62,190 nucleotides of DNA from Corynebacterium sp. HMSC078H07 (GCF_001812805.1 NZ_KV810465.1:1-62190), one strand, 5' to 3'. Counted from the first letter of the stretch, positions 16,120 to 25,206 are shown. Notes: generated by a model not told the origin, from the letters alone. Translations and numbers: made by a program.

Positions 16120-17498
16120 TAGCAGCCAACCAGGCGGGCAGCCAGGTATGCCTCAAGCTCGTCGAGCTTGACGCGCTCCTGCTCCATGGAGTCACGCTCA
16201 CGCACGGTGACCGCGTTGTCCTCGAGGGTGTCGAAGTCATAGGTCACGCAGAACGGCGTGCCGATTTCGTCCTGGCGGCGGTAGCGGCGGCCAATAGCAC
16301 CAGAAACATCGAACTCAACGTTCCAGTTCGCGCGCAGCTTGTTGGCCAGCTCGCGAGCCGGGGTCGCCAGCTCTTCCTTCTTCGACAGCGGCAGCACGGC
16401 TACCTTGACCGGAGCCAGGCGGCGGTCCAGGCGCAGGACCACGCGCTTATCGGTGCCGCCCTTAGCGTTCGGAGCTTCCTCTTCGTCGTAGGCATCGATG
16501 AGGAAGGCCATCATGGCACGGCCCAGGCCGGCAGCCGGCTCGATGACGTACGGGGTCCAGCGCTCGCCGGCCTCCTGGTCAAAGTAGGACAGATCCTCGC
16601 CGGAGCCCTTCGCATGCACGGACAGGTCGTAGTCCGTACGGTTGGCCACGCCTTCCAGCTCGCCCCACTTGGAGCCCTTGAAGTTGTAGGCGTACTCCAC
16701 GTCGACGGTGCGCTTGGAGTAGTGCGAGAGCTTCTCCTGCGGGTGCTCGTAGAGGCGCAGGTTCTCTTCCTTAATGCCCAGGTCGATGTACCAGTTGAAG
16801 CGATCATCGATCCAGTACTGGTGCCATTCTTCGTCCTCGCCCGGCTTGACGAAGAACTCCATCTCCATCTGCTCGAACTCGCGGGTGCGGAAGATGAAGT
16901 TACCCGGGGTGATCTCGTTGCGGAAAGACTTACCAATATTCGCGATACCAAACGGCGGCTTCATACGCGCCGAGGTCATTACGTTCTTGAAGTTGACGAA
17001 GATGCCCTGCGCGGTCTCCGGGCGCAGGTAGTGCAGGCCCTGCTCATCGTCGACCGGCCCCAGGAAGGTCTTAAGCAGGCCAGAGAAGGCCTTCGGCTCC
17101 GTCCAGTCGCCCGGCTGGCCGGTCTCCGGATCGTTGATATCCGCAAGGCCATTTTCCGGCTCGTGGCCGTGCTTTTCCTCGTAAGCCTCAATGAGGTGGT
17201 CAGCGCGGTAGCGCTTACCGGTGTGCTTGGATTCCACCAGCGGGTCGGTGAAGACCTCGACGTGGCCGGAGGACACCCAGACCTGGCGCGGCTGGATGAC
17301 GGAGGTGTCCACACCGACGACGTCATCGCGGGACTGCACCATGTGGCGCCACCACTGTCGCTTGATGTTTTCCTTCAGCTCGACACCCAGCGGGCCGTAG
17401 TCCCACGCAGAGCGGGAACCGCCATAAATTTCACCTGCCTGGTAGACCAAGCCGCGGCGCTTACACAGGCTGACGACAGTATCAATGACGGATGCCAT
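16119..17498 (-). CDS. glyS: Glycine-tRNA ligase
   Basis: The 459-residue class II synthetase of the homodimeric type charges tRNA-Gly. It has the opening [20 protein letters not shown], the [17 protein letters not shown] region, motif 2 [21 protein letters not shown], and motif 3 [22 protein letters not shown]-terminal anticodon-binding domain starts near [10 protein letters not shown]. Length is typical. GAGGAG precedes the ATG. It heads an operon with two hypothetical genes and is divergent from the ArsR-type regulator, the same order as in mycobacteria. Confidence 0.97.
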   Translation of the reverse strand: MASVIDTVVSLCKRRGLVYQAGEIYGGSRSAWDYGPLGVELKENIKRQWWRHMVQSRDDVVGVDTSVIQPRQVWVSSGHVEVFTDPLVESKHTGKRYRADHLIEAYEEKHGHEPENGLADINDPETGQPGDWTEPKAFSGLLKTFLGPVDDEQGLHYLRPETAQGIFVNFKNVMTSARMKPPFGIANIGKSFRNEITPGNFIFRTREFEQMEMEFFVKPGEDEEWHQYWIDDRFNWYIDLGIKEENLRLYEHPQEKLSHYSKRTVDVEYAYNFKGSKWGELEGVANRTDYDLSVHAKGSGEDLSYFDQEAGERWTPYVIEPAAGLGRAMMAFLIDAYDEEEAPNAKGGTDKRVVLRLDRRLAPVKVAVLPLSKKEELATPARELANKLRANWNVEFDVSGAIGRRYRRQDEIGTPFCVTYDFDTLEDNAVTVRERDSMEQERVKLDELEAYLAARLVGC

Positions 17499-17593
17499 GG
17501 TTAGTGGGACTCCTCTGGTAGGGGACAGTCTTTTTCAATGCGGACTAGTCTAGCGTGCACGTGCACGCTCCGCGCCGTCACCCCACAAGTGTG

Positions 17594-17608
17594 GTGTATT
17601 TTATACAC
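17594..17608. promoter_or_regulatory. Dyad operator, probable ArsR/SmtB-type binding site
   Basis: GTGTAT-TTT-ATACAC is a perfect 6-bp dyad 68 bases before the proposed ArsR-type start. A -10 hexamer TATAGT lies at 17627-17632, so the dyad overlaps the -35 region. That is where an ArsR-family repressor would block its own promoter. Confidence 0.6.
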
Positions 17609-17626
17609 ATTTTCGCATCCTTCGGC

Positions 17627-17632
17627 TATAGT
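17627..17632 (+). promoter_or_regulatory. -10 element of the arsR-zur operon
   Basis: TATAGT is a good match to the SigA -10 consensus, about 44 bases before the likely GTG start at 17676. No good -35 is visible; the operator dyad occupies that position. Confidence 0.55.
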
Positions 17633-17675
17633 ATGTATATCTCTACCTCTATAGAAACGATCGAAAGTGAACGGC

Positions 17676-17975
17676 GTGAATACCACTCCTGAAGCCCCTC
17701 TCTCCTTTGATATCGATGCCGCCACAACGGTCATCAGTGCTTTAGATTCACCTTTGCGTATCGATATCATTCAGCGCCTAGCTGAACGTGATCACTATGT
17801 GCACGAGCTCGTTGCCGCTACGGGCAAGTCACAGCCGCTTATTAGCCAGCACCTGCGCGTTCTCAAGCGCGCGAACATTGTGGACAGCGAGCGCTCGGGG
17901 CGCGAGGTGCGCTACTCGTTGGCAGCCCCTAAGGTCTTGCCGCTGCTTGCCGACGCTGCCCTGGCCACCACCTAA
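17676..17975 (+). CDS. znr: ArsR/SmtB-family metal-responsive repressor
   Basis: The roughly 100-residue winged-helix protein has ALDSPLRIDIIQRLAERDHYVHEL and the recognition helix region KSQPLISQHLRVLKRANIV, followed by the wing (SERSGREVRYSL). ArsR regulators release DNA when they bind metal. Its place before zur matches smtB-furB in mycobacteria and the znr-zur pair of C. glutamicum, so zinc is the likely signal. No Cys is present; ligands would be His and Asp (DHYVHEL). Starts at GTG 17667 and 17676 are both possible; GAAAG lies 8 bases before the second. Confidence 0.9.
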   Translation: MNTTPEAPLSFDIDAATTVISALDSPLRIDIIQRLAERDHYVHELVAATGKSQPLISQHLRVLKRANIVDSERSGREVRYSLAAPKVLPLLADAALATT

Positions 17976-18011
17976 TACCCTTACTGAAAGTGTATTGATA
18001 AGCTGAGCACC

Positions 18012-18431
18012 ATGGCCATCCACGACAGCATCCCGAAGCTCGGCGCGCGCAACACTCGTCAGCGCACCGCCGTGGTCGAGGTCCTTCGGAAGCTCGACAA
18101 GTTCGCGTCCGCTAAGGACATTCACCAGGCGCTTATCGACGACAACCAGAAGGTCGGCCTCACCACCGTCTACCGCACGCTGCAATCACTCTCTGAGATC
18201 GATGCGGTCGATGCGCTCCATATGCCTTCTGGTGAGACGCTATACCGCCATTGCGACACCGATGCTCATCACCACCATTTGGTGTGCACCAAGTGCGGCC
18301 GCACCGAGGAAATCGACGGTGGCCCCATCGAGCAGTGGGCTTCCTCGGTAGCCAAGAAGCATGGATTCGAGCTCACCGGGCACGATGCCGAAGTCTTCGG
18401 CATTTGCGCCGACTGCTCCAAAGCTTCCTAA
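18012..18431 (+). CDS. zur: Zinc uptake regulator, Fur family
   Basis: The 139-residue Fur-family protein has the winged-helix part (RNTRQRTAVVEVL, VGLTTVYRTLQSL) and metal sites: HCDTDAHHHHLVCTKCG with Cys92 and Cys95, and ICADC with Cys132 and Cys135 for the structural zinc. With zinc bound it represses zinc uptake genes. It follows the ArsR-type gene by 36 bases and shares its operon. A strong terminator lies after it. Position and motifs favour Zur over Fur. Confidence 0.94.
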   Translation: MAIHDSIPKLGARNTRQRTAVVEVLRKLDKFASAKDIHQALIDDNQKVGLTTVYRTLQSLSEIDAVDALHMPSGETLYRHCDTDAHHHHLVCTKCGRTEEIDGGPIEQWASSVAKKHGFELTGHDAEVFGICADCSKAS

Positions 18432-18461
18432 GCGCGCCCGCTCCACACAGAGACCTTTTCA

Positions 18462-18508
18462 CCTCAGCCTGCGCCCTAACATTGTGGCGCAGGCTGAGGT
18501 TTTTCTTT
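18462..18508 (+). terminator. Intrinsic terminator of the znr-zur operon
   Basis: A perfect 14-bp stem, CCTCAGCCTGCGCC (18462-18475) with GGCGCAGGCTGAGG (18486-18499), is followed by TTTTTCTTT. Confidence 0.95.
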
Positions 18509-18552
18509 GCCTTTTACCTGCGGCAACGCCACTTCCTCCAGCAAATACCGTT

Positions 18553-18609
18553 AAGCACCCTTTACAGTAAAGGTTGCTTGACATATGGTATCCGTAAAGC
18601 ACGCTTTAC
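18553..18609. promoter_or_regulatory. Two dyad operators at the membrane-protein/XRE promoter
   Basis: Dyad 1 (18553-18579) pairs 11 of 12 around a CAG centre: AAGCACCCTTTA on one arm, TAAAGGTTGCTT on the other. Dyad 2 (18594-18609) is GTAAAGC-AC-GCTTTAC, perfect. A possible promoter is TTTACA (18561) with TATGGT (18585). The dyads then cover the -35 region and the transcription start, the arrangement expected for repression by the XRE protein encoded downstream. Confidence 0.65.
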
Positions 18610-18634
18610 AGTCATTGTTGACAGGAGGAACACC

Positions 18635-19084
18635 ATGACCACCACTCGCTTTGGCCGCCCCAAGTTTGGCGGTACCCAAACCACACTCATCGTCCTATCC
18701 CTAGCCGTGGGGCTTCTCATCGCCGCGGCCGCCGGCGCTGCCTTTGGAGCCTTCGTACACCGCGAAGCACCGTGGCTCGCCATTGCGGTGTACACCTTGT
18801 GTCTCCTGCCCGTTGCCTCTGTAGCTAGCTGGGCTTTCATGGTGGACCGTTCCACCATTCGGGGTGCTACCCCGGCCCCAGAGAATTCCATCGAGTCTCA
18901 CTGGTATGCGCAGGCTTCCGAAAACACACTGCATGCCATGCTTTTTGCCATCGGTGGTCTGGGCATCATCTCGTCCATCTGGGACTTCAGCGTTTCGGGC
19001 ACTCTGCTCACCATCATTCTGGGCGCCTTCGTTACTGGCACCTTTGGCATGAGCTATCTAGCCCACAAGCAGGCGGCGAGCTAA
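18635..19084 (+). CDS. Four-helix membrane protein
   Basis: The 149-residue protein has four predicted membrane helices (TTLIVLSLAVGLLIAAAAGAA, WLAIAVYTLCLLPVASVAS, TLHAMLFAIGGLGIISSIWDF, LLTIILGAFVTGTFGMSYLA). No catalytic motif is seen. An ideal AGGAGG precedes ATG 18635; a much longer frame upstream runs through zur and is false. It is paired with a small XRE regulator 3 bases downstream. Such membrane-protein/XRE pairs are widespread in Gram-positive bacteria, with unclear function. Confidence 0.85.
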   Translation: MTTTRFGRPKFGGTQTTLIVLSLAVGLLIAAAAGAAFGAFVHREAPWLAIAVYTLCLLPVASVASWAFMVDRSTIRGATPAPENSIESHWYAQASENTLHAMLFAIGGLGIISSIWDFSVSGTLLTIILGAFVTGTFGMSYLAHKQAAS

Positions 19085-19087
19085 ACC

Positions 19088-19282
19088 GTGGATAACCGCC
19101 TCAAAGAGATACGCGAACAACGCGGGCTCTCACAACAAGGCCTCGCCACCGAACTGGGAGTCTCGCGCCAAACCATCATCAGCATTGAAAAGGGGCGCTA
19201 CGATCCATCGCTGCCCCTCGCGTTTCAGATTGCGCGCCACTTTTCCTGCCGCATCGAGGACATCTTTATCCCAGATGCCTAG
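19088..19282 (+). CDS. Small XRE-family repressor
   Basis: The 64-residue protein is a single helix-turn-helix domain (IREQRGLSQQGLATELGVSRQTIISIEKGRYDPSLPLAFQIA, read across residues 7-49), with the YozG-like tail FSCRIEDIFIPDA. The start is GTG 19088, 3 bases after the membrane-protein stop. It most likely represses its own operon through the two dyads upstream. Confidence 0.92.
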   Translation: MDNRLKEIREQRGLSQQGLATELGVSRQTIISIEKGRYDPSLPLAFQIARHFSCRIEDIFIPDA

Positions 19283-19302
19283 GTGCCCTAAGAACCCGCG
19301 GG

Positions 19303-20055
19303 CTAATTGACCCCGCCGAAGCGGCGGTCACGCCGCGCGTACTCTTCCACCGCGGCAAAGAGGTCTTCCGGAGTGAAATCTGGGAAGAGCTTGTCTTGAT
19401 AAATCATCTCCGCATAGGCCGACTGCCACAGCAGGAAGTTAGACGTGCGCTTCTCACCGGAAGGACGCAGGAACAAATCCACATCCGGCATATCGGGGTC
19501 ATACATCACCGAGTTCACCGTCTTCTCGTTAATGGAGCGCGGGTCGAGCTCGCCGCGGGAGACCTGCTCGGCGAGGGTACGGATGCCGTCGACAAGCTCG
19601 GCGCGGCCTCCATAATTCACGCACATCACCAGGGTCATTGTGGTGTTGTCTTTAGTGAGCTCCTCGGCGGCCTCGAGCTCCTTGATAACCGAGCGCCACA
19701 GACGCGGGCGACGGCCTGCCCACACCACGCGCACTCCCCTCTCGTTGAGCCAGTGGCGCTGGCGGCGCAGCACGTCGCGGTTAAAGCCCATGAGGAAGCG
19801 GACCTCCTCGGCGCTGCGGCGCCAGTTCTCCGTGGAGAAGGCATAGGCCGAGAGATAGGGAATGCCGAGGGCGAGGCAGGCATCGACGACGTCGAGAAGC
19901 ACTGCTTCTCCCCTACGGTGGCCCTCGGTGCGCTTCATGCCGCGCTCCTCTGCCCAGCGGCCATTGCCGTCCATGACCAGCGCGATGTGGCGCGGCAGGA
20001 ACTCCTGCGGGATAGCGGGCGGGTGGAGGACTCGGTTCGGGTCAGGCGTAATCAC
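19303..20055 (-). CDS. uppS: Isoprenyl transferase (long-chain polyprenyl diphosphate synthase)
   Basis: The 250-residue cis-prenyltransferase extends farnesyl diphosphate to the polyprenyl carrier used in peptidoglycan and arabinogalactan synthesis. Signatures are [20 protein letters not shown] with the catalytic Asp, [25 protein letters not shown], and the C-terminal [20 protein letters not shown]. In mycobacteria the same position before recO is held by the decaprenyl diphosphate synthase. It lies 10 bases after recO's stop side in a leftward run and is convergent with the XRE gene. Confidence 0.96.
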   Translation of the reverse strand: MITPDPNRVLHPPAIPQEFLPRHIALVMDGNGRWAEERGMKRTEGHRRGEAVLLDVVDACLALGIPYLSAYAFSTENWRRSAEEVRFLMGFNRDVLRRQRHWLNERGVRVVWAGRRPRLWRSVIKELEAAEELTKDNTTMTLVMCVNYGGRAELVDGIRTLAEQVSRGELDPRSINEKTVNSVMYDPDMPDVDLFLRPSGEKRTSNFLLWQSAYAEMIYQDKLFPDFTPEDLFAAVEEYARRDRRFGGVN

Positions 20056-20065
20056 GTTCTACAGT

Positions 20066-20782
20066 CTACTGCTCCATGATCCCCAACGCGCCAACGCTTC
20101 GCTCAAGGTTCCATTGCAGGTGGGCGCGGGTCAGGCGGTGGGCTTCCTGCACCTGGCCATGGGTAGGCTGGCTGGGGTGGCCGTGAGCGATAAGCCACAT
20201 GTGGTGCAGGGTTTCCGGGTCCACCTCGGCGGCTCCCGGCGGGCGGCATTGGTGGCAGGCAGCCCCGCCTACGGCTGGGTGGAAAGCATGGTGGGGGCCT
20301 GGCCTTTGGCACTGCGCGCAATCGAAAAGGCTGGGCGCCCAGCCGGCGTGGGACATGGCTTTGAGGAGGAAGGCGTCGAGAAGCACGAGCGGATCGCCGT
20401 GCTGGAGTTGGTTGAGTACGTCAACGCAGGCTTCGTAGAGGTAAGGGTCCCCGGGGGCGTCGGCGACAGCGAGGCGCTCGGCGGATTCGAGGGCGGCGCA
20501 GGCGGCGGTGTAGCGCTCGTAATCCTCGATGATGCGCGCACCGAAGTAATCCACCGTGTCTGCCTGCGCGATGGTGTACAGGTTGCGGCCTGGGTACAGC
20601 TGCACGTCGAGGTTGACGAAGAGCTGCAGGCGCGAGCCAAAGCGAGACTTCGCGCGGCGCACGCCTTTAGCCACGCCGCGCACGAGGCCGTGATTGCGGG
20701 TGAGCAGCACGATGATGCGGTCCGCCTCCCCGAAATCATAAGTGCGGATGACGAGGGCGCGGTCGCGGAAATTCTCGCGCAT
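20066..20782 (-). CDS. recO: DNA repair protein RecO
   Basis: The 238-residue protein acts with RecF and RecR to load RecA at gaps. The OB-fold N-terminus is clear (RDRALVIRTYDFGEADRIIVLLTR, VAKGVRRAKSRFGSRLQ), as is the helical C-terminal part with a Cys zinc site: CAQC and CHQC, four cysteines. It starts directly at the end of era with no gap, so the two are coupled. Confidence 0.95.
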   Translation of the reverse strand: MRENFRDRALVIRTYDFGEADRIIVLLTRNHGLVRGVAKGVRRAKSRFGSRLQLFVNLDVQLYPGRNLYTIAQADTVDYFGARIIEDYERYTAACAALESAERLAVADAPGDPYLYEACVDVLNQLQHGDPLVLLDAFLLKAMSHAGWAPSLFDCAQCQRPGPHHAFHPAVGGAACHQCRPPGAAEVDPETLHHMWLIAHGHPSQPTHGQVQEAHRLTRAHLQWNLERSVGALGIMEQ

Positions 20783-21793
20783 CTAGAAGCCCAGGCGGCC
20801 CAGCGCCTTCGGGTCCGACTGCCAGTTCTTCAGCACCTTAATGCGCAGGTCAAGGTAAACGTTCTGGCCGAGGAGCTGGATGATTTCCTTGCGGGCAGTG
20901 CCGACGATGCGGCGGAAGCGGCGGCCGTCCTTGCCTTCAATGATGCGCTTTTGTCCGGGGCGCTCGAGGTAGAGCACGGCGTGGACGTTGAGGACGTCGG
21001 GACGTTCCTGATCAGGCAGCATCTCATCGACTTCCACGGCCACGGAGTGCGGGAGCTCGTGTTTCAGGCCAGCCAGGGCTGCCTCGCGGATGAGCTCAGC
21101 GATGCGCTCGGCCTGGTCCTCGTCGGTGACGTGGTCATCCGGGTAAAACTTCGGGCCTTCCGGCAGGTGGTCGACGATGACCTGCGTCAACTCCTCCAGC
21201 TGCACGCGCTCGGTAGCGGAGATGGGAATGACGACGGCGTCGGGGTTGTCCTCGCTGAGCAGTGCATGTAGTGCGAGCAGCTGCGCGCCGACTTGGTCTT
21301 TAGAGGCTTTGTCCAGCTTGGTCACGATACCGATGATGGGAGTCTTCGGCGCGACCTTGCGCACGTTCTCCAGAATCCAGCGGTCACCGGGGCCAATCTT
21401 TTCATCCGCGGGAATGGTTAGACCGATGACGTCAACGTCCGCGTAGGTGTCTTTGACTACTTCGTTGAGGCGCTCGCCCAGCAAGGTGCGCGGGCGGTGC
21501 AGACCAGGCGTATCGACGACAACAATCTGCGCATCTTCGCGGTGCACGAGTCCGCGGATGGGGTGGCGGGTGGTTTCGGGCTGGTCGGCGGTAATAGCGA
21601 TCTTCTCGCCCACCAGCGCGTTGGTGAGCGTGGACTTGCCGGTGTTGGGGCGGCCCACGAAGGACACGAAGCCAGAGCGGAAGCCCTCTGGCGTGTTGGT
21701 GTACTGCGAATAGTCCGCGGCGGTGGCCTCGCCTTCTTCAGGCAGGTCCGCGAAGGCGGCGTCGAAATCGGTGCTCATATTGTTTTTCATCAT
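20783..21793 (-). CDS. era: GTPase Era
   Basis: The 336-residue protein is a ribosome-assembly GTPase that binds 16S rRNA. G motifs are GRPNTGKSTLTNAL (G1), TTRHPIRG (G2), DTPGLHRP (G3), TKLDKAS (G4) and ISAT (G5). The KH domain covers about 230-330 (VLYLERPGQKRIIEGKDG). An acidic N-terminal extension of about 35 residues precedes G1. ATG 21778 is an alternative start; neither has a strong ribosome site. Repeat copy B lies just upstream. Confidence 0.96.
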   Translation of the reverse strand: MMKNNMSTDFDAAFADLPEEGEATAADYSQYTNTPEGFRSGFVSFVGRPNTGKSTLTNALVGEKIAITADQPETTRHPIRGLVHREDAQIVVVDTPGLHRPRTLLGERLNEVVKDTYADVDVIGLTIPADEKIGPGDRWILENVRKVAPKTPIIGIVTKLDKASKDQVGAQLLALHALLSEDNPDAVVIPISATERVQLEELTQVIVDHLPEGPKFYPDDHVTDEDQAERIAELIREAALAGLKHELPHSVAVEVDEMLPDQERPDVLNVHAVLYLERPGQKRIIEGKDGRRFRRIVGTARKEIIQLLGQNVYLDLRIKVLKNWQSDPKALGRLGF

Positions 21794-21839
21794 AGCTCAC
21801 GATTTCTGAATTCCCGCTCCCGCTGCGTGCAGGACAGAA

Positions 21840-21959
21840 GGTCCTTTTCGTTTGGTCCCCCTACTCTGGTCTCTTCTCTGTACAAAGGGACCACCTGTTG
21901 GCTGTTTTCGCGCGATAGGTGGTCCCTTTACGGTGCACAGGGACCGTACTAAAGGGACC
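21840..21959. repeat. GGTCCCTTT element, copy B
   Basis: The 120-bp element lies between the era start and the pdxY stop. Outer arms are GGTCCTTTTCGTTTGGTCCC (start) and GGGACCGTACTAAAGGGACC (end), mostly complementary. Inside, a 10-bp stem GGGACCACCT/AGGTGGTCCC (around 21888-21926) and a GGTCCCTTTA.../AGGGACC hairpin are seen. It is a relative of copies A and C. Confidence 0.85.
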
Positions 21960-22010
21960 ATCTGCCAAAGGGGGCGGGAAAGAGGAGGGACCATCTGCCA
22001 AAGGGGGCGG
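21954..22010. repeat. 24-bp direct repeat at the edge of copy B
   Basis: GGGACCATCTGCCAAAGGGG (plus GCGG) occurs twice, at 21954-21977 and 21987-22010, with a 9-base spacer. The first copy overlaps the outer arm of the GGTCCCTTT element, so the duplication may have come from slippage or element activity. Confidence 0.8.
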
Positions 22011-22018
22011 CGAAGAGC

Positions 22019-22867
22019 CTAGAGCTCCTCGACGTGGAACTGCAGGCGCGGGTTGGCAAAGACGTCCTGGGACTCAATGAGCCGCAGCTCTCGGGCGTCG
22101 GCCTCGTAGGTGGTGTGCAGCAAGTCGTACACCGAGGAGGCAGTGCGCTTGAGTGCTTCCTTCGCATCGTGGGTTTCCACGTAGTGGCCGGTGAACAGCG
22201 CCGCGGTGACATCGCCCGAGCCATTGCGCTTAAAAGGCAGCTTCGGGGTGGCCACGAGGTAGACGCGCTCACCATCGACGGCGAGCATCTCAATCTCGTC
22301 CTCGTCGGTTTCAGGGCGCTGCACCGAGGTGACCAGCACGGTCTTCGGACCGATGTCCTGGGCCTTCTTCACCGCGGCGAGGGTTTCCTCGAGGGTGTTC
22401 ACGGAAGAGTCAGTAAGGTAGCCCAGCTCAAACTGGTTCGGGGTGATGATGTCAGCGACCGGTACGACCTTATCGCGCAGCAGCGGCGGGATTTCATCAG
22501 AGACGAAGCAGCCGGACTTGGCATTGCCCATGACCGGGTCGCAGGCATAGAGGGCCTTCGGGTTCACAGCCTTGATGCGGTTGACGGCATCCACGATGGC
22601 ACCGGCGATATCCGGTCCGCCCTGGTAGCCAGAGAGGATTGCGTCGATGCGCGGGAAGGCGCCGCGCTTTTCAATACCGTCCACGATGGCGGTGACATCA
22701 CTGGCCGGAATCATCGGCCCGCCCCAATCACCGTAGCCGGTGTGGTTGGAGAAGTTCACCGTGTGAATGGGCCACACTTCGTGGCCAGCACGCTGAAGCG
22801 GGAAGACTGCGGCGGAGTTGCCAACGTGACCGTAGGCAACATGGGACTGGATGGAGAGGATGCTCAT
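22019..22867 (-). CDS. pdxY: Pyridoxal kinase
   Basis: The 282-residue ribokinase-fold enzyme phosphorylates pyridoxal with ATP in the B6 salvage pathway. It shows SILSIQSHVAYGHVGNSAAVFPLQR at the start, TGYGDWGG, GYQGGPDIAGAIVDAV, YACDPVMGNAKSGCFV, ITPNQFELGYLT, and the anion-hole motif RNGSGDVTAALFTGHYV with the catalytic Asp. Length fits PdxY. It stands alone behind repeat copy B and upstream of the era group. Confidence 0.95.
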   Translation of the reverse strand: MSILSIQSHVAYGHVGNSAAVFPLQRAGHEVWPIHTVNFSNHTGYGDWGGPMIPASDVTAIVDGIEKRGAFPRIDAILSGYQGGPDIAGAIVDAVNRIKAVNPKALYACDPVMGNAKSGCFVSDEIPPLLRDKVVPVADIITPNQFELGYLTDSSVNTLEETLAAVKKAQDIGPKTVLVTSVQRPETDEDEIEMLAVDGERVYLVATPKLPFKRNGSGDVTAALFTGHYVETHDAKEALKRTASSVYDLLHTTYEADARELRLIESQDVFANPRLQFHVEEL

Positions 22868-22917
22868 AACCCTCCATTGTGCTATGCCCCGGAAAGCACC
22901 TCAACGTTGGGCCGGGT

Positions 22918-23493
22918 TTAGATTCCGCCGCCGGGAACTTCCTTGTCCAGCTCGGCGCGCTCGGCAGCATCCGGGAAGGCCTTGGGGCCAGAGGGCTTGG
23001 GCTGGTAGCTCACGCCGCGAGAGTCGAGGTCCTCGTACCAGTCGGCGAGCAGCTCGTTCTGCAGCCCGAACATTTCCTTTTCCTCCGCTGCGGTGGTGTG
23101 GTCATAGCCCAGCAGGTGCAGGCAGCCATGGACGGTAAGCAAAGCCAGCTCGTGGCCTAGGGAGTGGCCAGCGGCGTTGGCCTGGCGCTGGGCGAACTCG
23201 GGGCAGAGCACAATATCGCCCAACATGGCGGGGCCAGCCTCGGGCGCATCGGGGCGCCCGCCGGTTGCGCCCGGGGTGAGCTCGTCCATGGGGAAGCTCA
23301 TTACGTCGGTGGGGCCTTCGAGGTCCATCCAGCGCACGTGCAGGTCCGCAATGGTCTGCAGGTCCACGGCCGTAATGGTGCACTCAGCATCCGGGTTCAC
23401 GTCAAGGCGGCCGAGGGCATAAGAGCAGACGTCGATGAGCATCTCCTCGTTGACACCATCAAAGCCGGACTCATTGATGAATTCAATGCTCAT
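22918..23493 (-). CDS. ybeY: Endoribonuclease YbeY (rRNA maturation)
   Basis: The 191-residue metal-dependent RNase matures 16S rRNA and aids ribosome quality control. The zinc triad is in [16 protein letters not shown], the H-x3-H-x5-H motif. Other markers are [12 protein letters not shown] and [15 protein letters not shown]-terminal extension of about 35 residues follows the usual end. Its start overlaps the phoH stop in ATGA, as expected for this conserved pair. Confidence 0.96.
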   Translation of the reverse strand: MSIEFINESGFDGVNEEMLIDVCSYALGRLDVNPDAECTITAVDLQTIADLHVRWMDLEGPTDVMSFPMDELTPGATGGRPDAPEAGPAMLGDIVLCPEFAQRQANAAGHSLGHELALLTVHGCLHLLGYDHTTAAEEKEMFGLQNELLADWYEDLDSRGVSYQPKPSGPKAFPDAAERAELDKEVPGGGI

Positions 23494-24461
23494 TTCTTCT
23501 CCTCCTGTTCAGCAAATTTATCGTAAGCGTCCACGATACGGCCCACCAGCTGATGGCGCACCACATCGGCAGAGCCCAGCTCCGCAAAGTGAATATCCGG
23601 CACGCCCTTCAAAATGCGACGCACCAGGCGCAGGCCGGAGACCTGGCCGCCAGGCAAATCCACCTGGGAGATATCGCCGGTCACCACGATGGTGGAACCA
23701 AAGCCCAGACGGGTCAAGAACATCTTCATCTGCGCAGGTGTGGTGTTTTGGGCCTCGTCGAGGATGACGAATGCGTCATTCAGCGTGCGGCCACGCATAT
23801 AGGCCAAGGGAGCGACCTCGATGATTCCGGCTTCCATGAGCTTCGGAATCATCTCGGGGTCAATCATGTCCCGCAGGGCGTCGTACAGCGGGCGCAGATA
23901 GGGATCGATCTTGTCGTTGAGGGTGCCAGGCAAAAAGCCCAGCTTCTCCCCCGCCTCCACCGCGGGGCGGGTCAAAATAATGCGGCTGACCTGCTTGGCA
24001 CGCAGGGCCTGCACCGCCTTGGCCACCGCCAAGTAGGTCTTACCGGTACCGGCAGGCCCGATACCAAAGACGATGGTGTTCTCATCAATGGCCTGCACGT
24101 AGCGCGATTGCCCCAACGTCTTTGGCCGCACCGACTTGCCGCGGCGGGAGACAATGTCCGCCGCAAGGGCCTCAGAGACAGATTCGGGGGCATCGACTGC
24201 GACGAGGTCGAGCGTGTGCTTGACCGTGTCTGTGCTGACCGGGTGGCCGCGGCGAGCAATCGCTTCGAGCTCTTCCAAAACCTTGCGCGCGCGGGCCACG
24301 TCATAGTCGGGACCGGCGGCAGTCACAGTGGTGCCGCGGGCAAAAAGATCTACGCCGACAAGGTTGCCCAGAACGCGCAGATTTTCGTCCGCCGGGCCCA
24401 GCACGGTGGCCAGGTAGGCGGAATCGAGATCAAACTTGGTGGTGATAATAGGCACGCCCAA
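23490..24461 (-). CDS. phoH: PhoH-family ATPase
   Basis: The 323-residue PhoH-like protein has Walker [17 protein letters not shown], then [26 protein letters not shown], and Walker [23 protein letters not shown], with the sensor [10 protein letters not shown]. An N-terminal KH-like part covers residues 1-100. The family are RNA-linked ATPases or helicases and are regularly paired with ybeY, which implies a role in rRNA processing. Confidence 0.95.
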   Translation of the reverse strand: MGVPIITTKFDLDSAYLATVLGPADENLRVLGNLVGVDLFARGTTVTAAGPDYDVARARKVLEELEAIARRGHPVSTDTVKHTLDLVAVDAPESVSEALAADIVSRRGKSVRPKTLGQSRYVQAIDENTIVFGIGPAGTGKTYLAVAKAVQALRAKQVSRIILTRPAVEAGEKLGFLPGTLNDKIDPYLRPLYDALRDMIDPEMIPKLMEAGIIEVAPLAYMRGRTLNDAFVILDEAQNTTPAQMKMFLTRLGFGSTIVVTGDISQVDLPGGQVSGLRLVRRILKGVPDIHFAELGSADVVRHQLVGRIVDAYDKFAEQEEKK

Positions 24462-24465
24462 AAGG

Positions 24466-25206
24466 CTACCAGCGCGAGGTCAGCGTGCCGATGCTAGCCA
24501 ACGCCACCATGCTTGCCGACGCCGTCCTCAACACCTCCGGCCCCAGTTTGATCGCCGTGGCACCGGCTGCGGTGAGCTGGGCGAGTTCCTCCTCGCCGAT
24601 TCCTCCCTCGGGCCCCACGAGCAGGTAGATCGTCTCAGAAGTGTCGAGGTCATCCAGGTCTTTGAGGCGCAGAGTGGCGTCCTCGTGGAGCACCAGTGCA
24701 CCCGTGCCTGAAATCTCCTCGCACAGCTGGCGGGTAGTCATGGGTCCGCGCACGGCCGGGATGCGAGTACGGCGCGATTGCTTTGCCGCTGCCACGGCTG
24801 CCGATTCCCACTTACCCAGCGCCTTCGGGGACTTCTTCGCATCCCACTTGGACACGCAGCGATCTGCCTGCCAGGCGATAATCTCATCCGCGCCGGCCTG
24901 CGTAGCCAGGTCGACGGCAAGCTCGGCGCGCTCCGATTTGGGGATGGCCTGGACCACGATGACGCGTGGAGATGGTTCGGGGGAGGTCGTGATGTCGTCG
25001 ACAAGCGCGGCGAGGGTGTCTTTGCCCTGCACGTCGGTGATGGTGGCGGTGATGCGGAGCCCGGACCCATCGATCAGGACCAGGTGCTCCCCTGGTCCCA
25101 TGCGCTTGACGGTCACCGCGTGGCGGCCCTCCGCGCCATCGAGGCCCACGGGCTGGCCGACCTTCGCGAGGGAGAGGTCCGGGTGCAGGAAGACAGGCAA
25201 AGACAT
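24466..25206 (-). CDS. rsmE: 16S rRNA (uracil-1498-N3)-methyltransferase
   Basis: The 246-residue SPOUT methyltransferase modifies U1498 of 16S rRNA. Markers are the N-terminal PUA-like domain (LDGAEGRHAVTVKRMGPGEHL), KSERAELAVDLATQAGADEI, and the knot motifs LLVGPEGGIGEEELAQL and IKLGPEVLRTASASMVALASIG. Its start overlaps the dnaJ2 stop (TAATG), and phoH follows 4 bases later, so it belongs to the ribosome/heat-shock operon. Confidence 0.96.
   Translation of the reverse strand: MSLPVFLHPDLSLAKVGQPVGLDGAEGRHAVTVKRMGPGEHLVLIDGSGLRITATITDVQGKDTLAALVDDITTSPEPSPRVIVVQAIPKSERAELAVDLATQAGADEIIAWQADRCVSKWDAKKSPKALGKWESAAVAAAKQSRRTRIPAVRGPMTTRQLCEEISGTGALVLHEDATLRLKDLDDLDTSETIYLLVGPEGGIGEEELAQLTAAGATAIKLGPEVLRTASASMVALASIGTLTSRW

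Noticed and set aside
18251..18634. N-terminal extension of the four-helix membrane protein
   Set aside because: It runs through zur in another frame and through the zur terminator; the AGGAGG before ATG 18635 fixes the start.
19862..21271. Rightward open frame of 469 codons over uppS, recO and era
   Set aside because: It is antisense to three well-identified genes and has no recognisable motif. It is a by-product of GC-rich third positions.
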